A stretch of 7,039 nucleotides of DNA, taken from Firmicutes bacterium UBA5227. Its GTDB lineage: Bacteria > Bacillota > Clostridia > Tissierellales > Sedimentibacteraceae. A program made the translations under genes and the position numbers. Positions 1 through 5,155 of the stretch are shown here, in pieces (position 1 is the first letter of the stretch; every line of letters begins with the position of its first letter). The notes under the pieces were generated by a model. That model had not been told where the DNA came from and made no database searches. It was given only the letters and a program-made list of their open reading frames with translations. The stretch covers positions 1 to 7,039 of the forward strand of contig DHUT01000007.1 of NCBI GenBank assembly GCA_002409285.1. The letters run 5' to 3'.

Positions 1-120
1 TGCAAATTTGAATGTTCTTTTTTTTATCTCATTGAGAAAAATATTTACCTTTCAGAGCTGTACAATAAATCATTCAAAGTTAAGTTTTTAACATAGGTTA
101 TAATACATATCATTTAATAG
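1..120. other. AT-rich intergenic DNA past the fab operon
   Basis: This stretch lies beyond the fab operon terminator and has no open reading frame I would defend on either strand. It is strongly AT-rich, with A and T runs and a weak CTCA/TGAG stem near position 35. A TATAAT string on the plus strand near position 100 has no acceptable -35 box and no gene behind it. It is most likely the spacer before the next gene, outside the window. Confidence 0.5.
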
Positions 121-174
121 GATAAAAAAATAAGATAAAGTATGTTACATAAATTGTATTATAACATACTTTAT
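121..174 (-). terminator. Intrinsic terminator of the fabK-D-G-F-Z operon
   Basis: Two perfectly complementary 13-nt arms (135-147 and 162-174, arm sequence ATAAAGTATGTTA) enclose a 14-nt loop. On the minus strand they are followed by CTTA and then seven T residues (124-130). It lies about 30 nt past the fabZ stop and has a T tract only in the minus direction, so it would end the fab transcript. The stem is AT-rich, and four nucleotides separate it from the U tract, so termination may be incomplete. Confidence 0.75.
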
Positions 175-205
175 TGGCTCCTAAAACATTTATTTTACCC
201 CCCTT

Positions 206-631
206 TTATTCAACAGCAAAAATTAGTTCAGCTTCAACCGCAATTTCATCATTTACATAGGCTATTGCATTTCCTATACCAAATTTTCCTTTTAACTTGG
301 TTATTTTTGTAACAAGTTTCAGCGTGTCTCCCGGACATACCTTCTTTTTAAATCTGGCATTTTTGATGCCTCCAAAGTAAACTGTCCTGTTTTGAAATTT
401 TTCCAGCGACAGAATAGCTACAGCTCCTGTCTGTGCCAGGGCTTCGATAATTAAAACTCCCGGCATAACAGGATTTTCAGGAAAATGTCCCTGGAAATAC
501 TGTTCGTTAAATGTTACGTTCTTTATTCCCACAGCCATTTCCCCGGCTTTAAGCTCAATAATCTTATCTATCAAAAGCATGGGATACCTGTGAGGCAGTA
601 TTTTTTGAATATCACTTGTATTATAAATCAT
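206..631 (-). CDS. fabZ: 3-hydroxyacyl-ACP dehydratase FabZ
   Basis: This cytoplasmic hot-dog-fold enzyme removes water from 3-hydroxyacyl-ACP to give trans-2-enoyl-ACP, the substrate of FabK. The 141-residue protein opens with the family signature ILPHRYPMLLID (11-22). It carries the active-site block GHFPENPVMPG, in which His49 is the expected catalytic histidine, with Glu63 in the following helix (IIEALAQ). Length is normal for FabZ and shorter than FabA, and no FabA-like features are seen. The start ATG overlaps the fabF stop codon in an ATGA junction and has only a weak GGA-type ribosome site, so translation is probably coupled to fabF. It is the last gene of the operon. In many clostridial clusters accB and accCDA flank fabZ, but here a terminator follows instead. 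Confidence 0.97.
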   Translation of the reverse strand: MIYNTSDIQKILPHRYPMLLIDKIIELKAGEMAVGIKNVTFNEQYFQGHFPENPVMPGVLIIEALAQTGAVAILSLEKFQNRTVYFGGIKNARFKKKVCPGDTLKLVTKITKLKGKFGIGNAIAYVNDEIAVEAELIFAVE

Positions 632-1872
632 AACAATTCCTGCCTGTGCTTTTTCAATATCAAGGTGGCATTATGCCCGCCAAAACCAAAGGCGTTGGAT
701 AAAGCGTAGTCCAGTTCCTGTGAAATTCCCTCATTTGGGACAAAGTTTAATCCCAGCTCAGGATCTGTTATTAGGTGGTTAATTGTTGCCGGAATGTATG
801 AATCCTTCAGTGCTCTCGCACACACTACTGCCTCTACTGCTCCGGCTGCTCCCAGTAAGTGTCCCGTCATTGACTTTGTAGAACTTATGGGGATTTTTTC
901 GGCATATTCTCCAAACACATTTTTAATGGCCTGTGTTTCAAATTTGTCATTGTACTTTGTGCTTGTTCCGTGGGCATTAATATATCCTATATCCTCCCGG
1001 CGGATTCCTGCATCCTCTATGGCGCAAAGCATGGAGTTGGTCTGCCCCTCTGAGCTTTCATCAGGCGAGGTCATGTGATATGCGTCGCATGTGGCGCCAT
1101 AGCCAACTATTTCTGCATATATTCCGGCTCCTCTTTTAACAGCATGCTCATATTCCTCTAAAATCATTATGCCGGCGCCCTCTCCCATTACAAATCCATG
1201 TCTTTCCAGATCAAAGGGTATTGAAGCTCTGTTTACATCTGTAGTTGTGGATAAGGTGGTCAGTGCGGCAAATCCGGCAATGGAGCAAGGAGTTATTGCA
1301 GCTTCTGACCCTCCTGCCAGCATAACATCACAGATTCCGTCCTGTATCTTCTTATATGATTCGCCTATGGCATTTGCCCCCGTGGCACATGCGGTAACAG
1401 TGGAATAATTTATAGCTTTGGCTTTATACCTGATTGCTATGAGACCGGATGCCATGTTTGAAAGCATCATCGGAATAAAGAATGTTGATACCTTTCCCGG
1501 ACCCTTGGTAAGGAGCTTCTCGTGCTCCGCCTCTATTGTATGAATACCACCAACGGCGCTTCCGACAACACATCCGAATCTGTGACTGTCTAATTTTTCC
1601 GTATCCAGTCCGGAATCCCTGACAGCAATATCAGCAGCAGCCAATGCAAACTGACTGTATCTGTCCATTCTTTTTGTTTCTTTTTTTTCTATATACTGTA
1701 CGGGATCGAAATCTTTTATTTCCGCAGCTAATTTTACATTAAAATCCGTGGTATCAAATGATTCGATAGGGCTGATTCCACACCTGCCCTTTTTTATTCC
1801 TTCCCAGAACTCATCGCCGGTGCCTATGGGGCTGACAACTCCTACACCTGTTATTACAACTCTTCTTTTCAT
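628..1872 (-). CDS. fabF: Beta-ketoacyl-ACP synthase II FabF
   Basis: This enzyme condenses malonyl-ACP with a growing acyl-ACP, adding two carbons per cycle. The 414-residue protein has the thiolase fold and the full Cys-His-His triad: Cys162 in VTACATGA, His301 in NAHGTST and His338 in MTGHLLGAAGA, with Lys333 nearby. The glycine-rich FGFGGHN loop near 395-401 holds the expected gating Phe. In the NAHGTST-x-x-ND block Lys and Tyr follow the Thr, whereas Pro is common at the first position; this is a family-tolerated site and not a catalytic loss. The start at 1872 is chosen because GGAGG (1877-1881) lies four nucleotides upstream; an in-frame TTG 13 codons earlier lacks such a site. It is the third-last step before the operon end, 56 nt after fabG, with a stem-loop in that gap. 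Its stop overlaps fabZ by four bases. Confidence 0.97.
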   Translation of the reverse strand: MKRRVVITGVGVVSPIGTGDEFWEGIKKGRCGISPIESFDTTDFNVKLAAEIKDFDPVQYIEKKETKRMDRYSQFALAAADIAVRDSGLDTEKLDSHRFGCVVGSAVGGIHTIEAEHEKLLTKGPGKVSTFFIPMMLSNMASGLIAIRYKAKAINYSTVTACATGANAIGESYKKIQDGICDVMLAGGSEAAITPCSIAGFAALTTLSTTTDVNRASIPFDLERHGFVMGEGAGIMILEEYEHAVKRGAGIYAEIVGYGATCDAYHMTSPDESSEGQTNSMLCAIEDAGIRREDIGYINAHGTSTKYNDKFETQAIKNVFGEYAEKIPISSTKSMTGHLLGAAGAVEAVVCARALKDSYIPATINHLITDPELGLNFVPNEGISQELDYALSNAFGFGGHNATLILKKHRQELL

Positions 1873-1875
1873 AAT

Positions 1876-1882
1876 CCCTCCC
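1876..1882 (-). promoter_or_regulatory. fabF ribosome binding site
   Basis: GGGAGGG sits four nucleotides before the ATG at 1872. It fixes the fabF start at MKRRVVITG and argues against the longer in-frame reading that begins with TTG at 1911. Confidence 0.85.
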
Positions 1883-1892
1883 TGATCTATTG

Positions 1893-1919
1893 CTGAATGA
1901 TTGCTGAGCAATTATTCAG
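1893..1919 (-). repeat. Stem-loop between fabG and fabF
   Basis: A 27-nt near-palindrome has 13-nt arms (1893-1905 and 1907-1919; minus-strand arms CTGAATAATTGCT and AGCAATCATTCAG) with one A/C mismatch. It fills most of the 56-nt gap between the fabG stop and the fabF ribosome binding site. No U tract follows in the minus direction, so it is not a standard terminator. An RNA processing or stability element, or a structure affecting fabF translation, is plausible but is inference. Confidence 0.6.
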
Positions 1920-1928
1920 TCATTGTCC

Positions 1929-2660
1929 TTACATATAGTATCCGCCGTTTACTGACAGCACCTGTCCTGTTATATATGATGCTTTGTCAGAAATTAAAAA
2001 TTCTACCGCATCTGCCACATCCGCAGGCTGCCCCAGTCTTTGCAGAGGTATGTTTTTCACCATCTCCATCCTTATAGCTTCAGGTATCTTATCCGTCATT
2101 TCAGTCTGAATAAAACCGGGGGCTATGGCATTTACAAGAATGTTTTTCTTTCCCAGTTCCCTTGCCATGGACTTAGTCATTCCTATTATTCCTGCCTTTG
2201 AAGCTGCATAATTAACCTGACCCGAATTCCCGGCAAGACCTACCACCGATGAAATGTTTATAATTCTTCCATGTTTTTGTTTAATCATTCTTTTTACAGC
2301 ATGCCTGCAGCAATTAAATGTCCCCTTCAAATTTGTGGAAATCACCACATCGAATTCTTCCTCGCTCATCAAAGGAATAAGATTATCCTTTGTAATTCCC
2401 GCATTGTTTATCAGCACATCTACCGAACCAAATTTTTCATAAGCCATGTACACAAGCTTTTTTGCATCTTCATAGACTGATATATCACATTTAACTGCTA
2501 TATTTTCGGCTTCTCCGTTGGCAAGGCCGCTTAAAAGTTCCTCCATGGAAGCTGTGCTGCTCCTGTAATTTAAAATTAGGTTGTAGCCAAGCTCATTCAG
2601 CCTTGAAGCTATAACCGACCCAATACCCTTTGAAGCTCCCGTTATTATTGCAGTTTTCAT
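1929..2660 (-). CDS. fabG: 3-oxoacyl-ACP reductase FabG
   Basis: This enzyme reduces 3-oxoacyl-ACP to 3-hydroxyacyl-ACP, almost certainly with NADPH. It is a 243-residue short-chain dehydrogenase. The Rossmann dinucleotide motif TGASKGIG is at 7-14, NNAG at 85-88, and the catalytic set is Asn110, Ser138, Tyr151 and Lys155 (YAASK), which matches the numbering of Escherichia coli FabG. The C-terminal SYITGQVLSVNGGYYM block is the family's usual ending. The ATG at 2660 is preferred because AAAGGAG lies five nucleotides upstream. A GTG at 2675 that overlaps the fabD stop is in frame, but it would place the ribosome site inside the coding region. The gap to fabD is 11 nt. Chain-length or substrate specificity cannot be read from the sequence, but the operon context makes fatty-acid synthesis the clear role. 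Confidence 0.97.
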   Translation of the reverse strand: MKTAIITGASKGIGSVIASRLNELGYNLILNYRSSTASMEELLSGLANGEAENIAVKCDISVYEDAKKLVYMAYEKFGSVDVLINNAGITKDNLIPLMSEEEFDVVISTNLKGTFNCCRHAVKRMIKQKHGRIINISSVVGLAGNSGQVNYAASKAGIIGMTKSMARELGKKNILVNAIAPGFIQTEMTDKIPEAIRMEMVKNIPLQRLGQPADVADAVEFLISDKASYITGQVLSVNGGYYM

Positions 2661-2665
2661 AGTTT

Positions 2666-2672
2666 CTCCTTT
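2666..2672 (-). promoter_or_regulatory. fabG ribosome binding site
   Basis: AAAGGAG lies five nucleotides before the ATG at 2660 and overlaps the fabD stop codon region. It decides for the 243-residue form of FabG over the GTG-initiated form that is five residues longer. Confidence 0.8.
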
Positions 2673-3616
2673 CACGACAGCCGTAAATTAATGTAATCCT
2701 CCATTGATGTGACACTGCTGATATTTATTGATGTAACACTTTTATTTATCTTTTTTATAAAGCCTGTTAATGATTTTCCCGGTCCTATTTCCACAAATGT
2801 ATCGACACCGTCAGCTATCATTTTCCTAACACAGCCTTCCCATCTTACAGGATTGTAAACCTGTTTTTCAAGTTTGTCTGCCATGTCTGAACCGTTACGG
2901 TAATATTCGGCATCTACATTTGATACTACATTGCAAAATGGCTTTTTGAATTCTATCTTTTCCAGATCCTCCCTAAGCCTTGTTCCGGCAGCTTCAAGCA
3001 TTGATGTATGAAATGGAGCACTTACCTGTAGAGGTACTGCTTTTTTGATGTTGAACCGGGATGTCAGCTTCAAAGCATTTTCAATTGCTTTGCTTTCGCC
3101 TCCCACAACAACTTGACCCGGACAGTTAAAATTTGCAGGTTCCAGCAATCCGAATTCCTCTGTTACAGCCTTGCAAAAACCTATTGCATCCTCATCTGTA
3201 CATCCTATTAACGCCAACATGCCTCCCTGCCCCAAAGGAACAGCATTCTGCATATAATTACCCCTGTTGTAAACAAGCTTAACAGCAATTTCAAAGTCCA
3301 TGGCTCCGGCTGCCGTTAACGCCGAATATTCACCAAGACTCAGTCCACCCATAGAGATGGAATCATCCATATTTAAATGTTTTTTTAGCACTTCAAAAAT
3401 TGCCATGCAGACGGTCAGTAATGCAGGCTGTGTTATTTTAGTAATACTTAACTCTTCATCCGGACCTTCAAAGCATAAACCTGCTATATCAAAGCCCAGT
3501 TCTTCCGTTGCTTTTTGGAATATCTCTCTGCTTTCTTTAAAGTTTTCATAAAAGTCTTTCCCCATACCAGCATACTGTGCGCCTTGACCGGGAAATATAA
3601 AAGCTGTTTTATTCAT
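2672..3616 (-). CDS. fabD: Malonyl-CoA:ACP transacylase FabD
   Basis: This enzyme moves malonate from CoA to the acyl carrier protein, supplying the extender unit for FabF. The 314-residue protein begins with the hallmark FIFPGQGAQYAGMG (7-20), in which Gln11 belongs to the oxyanion hole. The nucleophile is Ser93 in GLSLGEY, with Arg118 as the expected malonate-carboxylate ligand and His203 (SAPFHTSML) as the catalytic base. In most described FabD proteins the residue before the serine is His (GHSLGE); here it is Leu. The rest of the active site is intact, so activity is expected. The start at 3616 is chosen because GGGAGG lies five to six nucleotides upstream. An ATG at 3634 inside fabK lacks such a site. 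The first eight bases overlap the end of fabK, which points to translational coupling. Confidence 0.96.
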   Translation of the reverse strand: MNKTAFIFPGQGAQYAGMGKDFYENFKESREIFQKATEELGFDIAGLCFEGPDEELSITKITQPALLTVCMAIFEVLKKHLNMDDSISMGGLSLGEYSALTAAGAMDFEIAVKLVYNRGNYMQNAVPLGQGGMLALIGCTDEDAIGFCKAVTEEFGLLEPANFNCPGQVVVGGESKAIENALKLTSRFNIKKAVPLQVSAPFHTSMLEAAGTRLREDLEKIEFKKPFCNVVSNVDAEYYRNGSDMADKLEKQVYNPVRWEGCVRKMIADGVDTFVEIGPGKSLTGFIKKINKSVTSINISSVTSMEDYINLRLS

Positions 3617-4568
3617 TTCCACCTCCCAAAACATACAAACCCATTCTCTTCATAACTATTTCTGCTTCATCAAACATTTCCGTTATTATTTCTTTGCAGT
3701 CCTGCTCTCTGTTGACCAAACCGGCAATTTGTCCCGACATGACAGAGCCGTAATCCACATCTCCCTCCACCGCTGCCTTATAAAGCCTTCCTTTTCCCAG
3801 AGATTCCATTTCTTCCGCAGTTCCGTTACTTTTCTCCAGTTCCTTAAACTGAGTCACCAGCTTGTTCTTGAGCACTCTTACAGGATGACCTGTTTTTCTT
3901 CCTGTAACTGCGGTATCTGTATCGGAAGCCTTCTTAATTTTATTTTTATAATTTTGGTGGACACTGCATTCCTTTGCTAATAAAAATCTTGTTCCCACCT
4001 GTACGCCCTGGGCACCAAGGCACATAACAGCGGCAACAGCCCTGCCGTCACCTATTCCTCCTGCCGCAATAACCGGAACACTTACCGCATCAGCCACCTG
4101 GGGAGTAAGACACATTGTGGTTGTTTCACCCACATGTCCTCCGGATTCTGTACCTTCGCATATGATGGCGTCCGCACCTACCTTTTCCAAATGTCTGGCA
4201 AAGGCAACCGAAGGAACAACCGGAATAACCTTGGCTCCTGCTTCCTTCCACATCTTCATAAACTTTCCCGGGCTGCCGGCTCCGGTGATAATAACCGGCA
4301 CTTTTTCTTCAGCAAGTAAGTTTGCTGTTTCCTCAACATATGGACTCAAAAGCATAACATTCACACCAAAAGGTTTATTAGTCAGTTCTCTTATTTTTTT
4401 GATTTCTTTTTTCAGATTCTCAGCTCTGCCATTACCTGCCGCTATTATGCCGAGACCCCCTGCTTCTGAAACTGCAGCAGCCAGAACAGCATCAGATATC
4501 TGAGCCATCCCTCCCTGAAGTATGGGATATTTAATGTTCAGCAGGCGGCATATACTTGTACTAATCAT
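3609..4568 (-). CDS. fabK: Enoyl-ACP reductase II FabK (FMN flavoprotein)
   Basis: This enzyme reduces trans-2-enoyl-ACP to acyl-ACP, the last step of each elongation round, using FMN and NAD(P)H. The 319-residue protein is a TIM barrel of the nitronate monooxygenase/FabK superfamily. Recognisable blocks are YPILQGGMA (14-22), AGGLGIIAAGN (36-46), KPFGVNVMLLSP (65-76), ESGGHVG with the expected catalytic His145, and the phosphate-binding IAAGGIGDGRAVAA (167-180). VQVGTRFLLAKE, the GHPVR block and GSVMSGQIAGLV follow. It closely resembles Streptococcus pneumoniae FabK as I remember that sequence. The operon context favours FabK over a nitronate monooxygenase. AAGGAG lies five nucleotides before the start. 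The glycine-rich tail GGGNE is encoded by the fabD ribosome site. A FabK-only reductase would be expected to be insensitive to triclosan, but another reductase could exist elsewhere. Confidence 0.96.
   Translation of the reverse strand: MISTSICRLLNIKYPILQGGMAQISDAVLAAAVSEAGGLGIIAAGNGRAENLKKEIKKIRELTNKPFGVNVMLLSPYVEETANLLAEEKVPVIITGAGSPGKFMKMWKEAGAKVIPVVPSVAFARHLEKVGADAIICEGTESGGHVGETTTMCLTPQVADAVSVPVIAAGGIGDGRAVAAVMCLGAQGVQVGTRFLLAKECSVHQNYKNKIKKASDTDTAVTGRKTGHPVRVLKNKLVTQFKELEKSNGTAEEMESLGKGRLYKAAVEGDVDYGSVMSGQIAGLVNREQDCKEIITEMFDEAEIVMKRMGLYVLGGGNE
3621..3627 (-). promoter_or_regulatory. fabD ribosome binding site within the fabK 3' end
   Basis: GGGAGGT lies five to six nucleotides before the fabD ATG and at the same time encodes part of the GGGNE tail of FabK. 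It sets the fabD start at 3616, and ATGAATAA then serves as both the fabD start and the fabK stop. Confidence 0.8.
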
Positions 4569-4582
4569 ATGATCTCCTTATG

Positions 4583-4640
4583 AAAAAATTTATAGTACTA
4601 ATTCACATTAAATGTTTCCCTTGAGGCGAATTAGTATATA
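4583..4640 (-). promoter_or_regulatory. Inverted repeat plus U6 tract in the fabK leader
   Basis: On the minus strand TACTAATTC (4628-4636) pairs perfectly with GAATTAGTA (4596-4604) across a 23-nt loop. Four more pairs (TATA with TATA) form if one C at 4595 is bulged. Two nucleotides after the stem come six T residues (4583-4588), and then the AAGGAG of fabK. This can be read as a weak, AT-rich attenuator or terminator-like hairpin in the leader RNA, or as paired binding sites for a regulator. The sequence does not decide between them. Confidence 0.5.
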
Positions 4641-4661
4641 CCGATCCTATAATTCCTATAA
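4633..4661 (-). promoter_or_regulatory. Possible fabK promoter
   Basis: TATACT (4633-4638) is a good -10 box. TTATAG (4656-4661), 17 nt upstream, is a poor -35 box. If used, transcription would begin near 4626, inside the loop of the inverted repeat, and the 26-bp palindrome would sit just upstream of the -35 box, where a regulator could bind. A separate fabK promoter would make sense because a terminator follows acpP, but the -35 match is weak. Confidence 0.35.
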
Positions 4662-4662
4662 T
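4645..4662. repeat. Tandem 9-bp repeat in the fabK leader
   Basis: The unit ATTATAGGA (minus strand) occurs twice in exact tandem. It overlaps the possible -35 region of fabK and the edge of the 26-bp palindrome. On the plus strand each copy contains TATAAT, but no suitable -35 box or gene follows there. Confidence 0.6.
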
Positions 4663-4685
4663 GCGGACAAATATTTGTCTGCATT
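4660..4685. promoter_or_regulatory. 26-bp near-palindrome upstream of fabK
   Basis: The 26 bases form an inverted repeat with a single mismatched pair. The central 14 bases, GACAAATATTTGTC, are perfectly palindromic and are flanked by AATGC and GCATT. There is no U tract on the minus strand, so termination of acpP read-through is unlikely. Symmetry, length and position upstream of the possible fabK promoter suggest an operator for a dimeric regulator. It does not match the FapR or FabT consensus as I know them. Confidence 0.5.
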
Positions 4686-4701
4686 TTAAAATTATCAGTA
4701 T

Positions 4702-4724
4702 AAAACGCCTGACAGGCGTTTTTT
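4702..4724 (-). terminator. Bidirectional intrinsic terminator after acpP
   Basis: A perfect palindrome of two 10-nt arms around one base (AAAACGCCTG and CAGGCGTTTT on the plus strand) starts nine nucleotides after the acpP stop. In the minus direction it ends in four T residues followed by ATA, and in the plus direction in six T residues. A stem with a GC-rich core beside a T run is typical of an intrinsic terminator. The short T run on the gene strand suggests partial read-through into fabK. Confidence 0.75.
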
Positions 4725-4731
4725 GCTTCTC

Positions 4732-4965
4732 TTAATTTGATTTCTTATTTTCAATGTAATCTACAATGTTATTAACAGTAACAAGCTTGCTGTAATCATC
4801 CTCTTCAATTGTTACTTCCAGTTCATCTTCAATTTTACTTATTAATTCAAATAAATCCAATGAATCCGCCCCAAGGTCATCCTTGATTTTGCTTTCCGGC
4901 TTTATATTTTCTTCTTCTACATCCAATTCTTCAACCAAAATTTCTTTAACCTTTTCTAAAATCAT
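4732..4965 (-). CDS. acpP: Acyl carrier protein AcpP
   Basis: This small acidic protein carries the growing acyl chain on a 4'-phosphopantetheine arm and presents it to FabD, FabF, FabG, FabZ and FabK. It has 77 residues, the usual ACP length. The attachment site is Ser35 in LGADSLD, followed by the acidic recognition helix LFELISKIEDELEV that docks with partner enzymes. Glu and Asp are abundant throughout. The ATG at 4965 is chosen because GGAGG lies five nucleotides upstream; an in-frame TTG at 4977 overlaps that site and would add only MEDI. The gene has its own strong promoter and its own terminator, so it is likely expressed more strongly than the downstream fab genes, in line with the high cellular demand for ACP. 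Similar carrier proteins exist in polyketide systems, but the neighbours point to fatty-acid synthesis. Confidence 0.96.
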   Translation of the reverse strand: MILEKVKEILVEELDVEEENIKPESKIKDDLGADSLDLFELISKIEDELEVTIEEDDYSKLVTVNNIVDYIENKKSN

Positions 4966-4970
4966 TATGT

Positions 4971-4975
4971 CCTCC
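4971..4975 (-). promoter_or_regulatory. acpP ribosome binding site
   Basis: GGAGG lies five nucleotides before the ATG at 4965 and fixes the 77-residue form of AcpP. The alternative TTG start at 4977 would lie on top of this site. Confidence 0.85.
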
Positions 4976-4999
4976 AAATTAATTATTTTTAATACCTAT

Positions 5000-5049
5000 T
5001 ATTTTGATTCAAATACTTATTCAACCACCAATATTTTGATACTCGAAGT
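5000..5049. promoter_or_regulatory. Paired FabT-like operator candidates at acpP
   Basis: The string TATTTTGAT occurs at 5000-5008 and again at 5032-5040, 32 bp apart, or about three helical turns. Each copy begins an inverted repeat: TTTGA-T-TCAAA (5003-5013) and TTTGA-TAC-TCGAA (5035-5047). The second overlaps the acpP -10 box and start point. The half-sites resemble the TTTGA-N3-TCAAA pattern I recall for the MarR-family lipid regulator FabT, but one copy has the wrong spacing and the other one mismatch. No regulator gene is in the window. Repression of acpP by a lipid-sensing regulator is inference. Confidence 0.4.
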
Positions 5050-5075
5050 ATATAATAAAAATATTTCCTTGTCAA
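5047..5075 (-). promoter_or_regulatory. Strong sigma-A promoter of acpP
   Basis: TTGACA (5070-5075) and TATACT (5047-5052) are separated by exactly 17 nt. The -35 box matches the consensus fully and the -10 box in five of six bases. Transcription would begin near 5040, giving a leader of about 75 nt before acpP. Upstream DNA is A/T-tract rich, which may help polymerase binding. Confidence 0.88.
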
Positions 5076-5109
5076 TATATTTTTATTATACGATTAAATT
5101 TCATAACTG

Positions 5110-5133
5110 AAAAAGCCCGTCTTTCGACAGGCT
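5110..5133 (-). terminator. Intrinsic terminator of wecB
   Basis: On the minus strand AGCCTGTC and GACGGGCT form an eight-pair stem with one G-U pair, closed by a GAAA tetraloop of the stable GNRA class, and run straight into TTTTT. It starts about 22 nt past the wecB stop and about 35 nt before the acpP -35 box. It therefore separates the surface-polymer genes from the fatty-acid genes. Confidence 0.88.
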
Positions 5134-5155
5134 CAAGCTCTGAATTTATTGATTG

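Noticed and set aside
85..110. Plus-strand promoter with TATAAT near position 100
   Set aside because: No acceptable -35 box lies at 16 to 18 nt, and the direction leads straight into the fab operon terminator with no gene.
485..1408. Several plus-strand open frames over fabZ and fabF
   Set aside because: All are antisense to well-supported genes, with no start signals and no recognisable protein features.
3617..3634. Longer FabD starting at ATG 3634
   Set aside because: There is no ribosome site before it, and the six extra residues precede the conserved N-terminal block; GGGAGG clearly serves 3616.
4117..4503. 128-codon open frame on the plus strand
   Set aside because: It lies wholly antisense to fabK, whose motifs are complete. 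It has no ribosome site of note and its translation resembles no family I know.
4591..4640. FapR operator in the fabK leader
   Set aside because: TTAGTA and TACTAA half-sites are present, but they face each other across 23 or more bases in the wrong order. The FapR site I know has TTAGTA and TACTAA about five bases apart.
4621..4662. Plus-strand promoter using the two TATAAT strings
   Set aside because: The nearest TTGAGG lies 21 nt away from the first TATAAT and 30 from the second. No plus-strand gene follows.
4966..4977. Longer AcpP starting at TTG 4977
   Set aside because: The TTG overlaps the GGAGG that serves the ATG at 4965; ACPs usually begin as the shorter form does.
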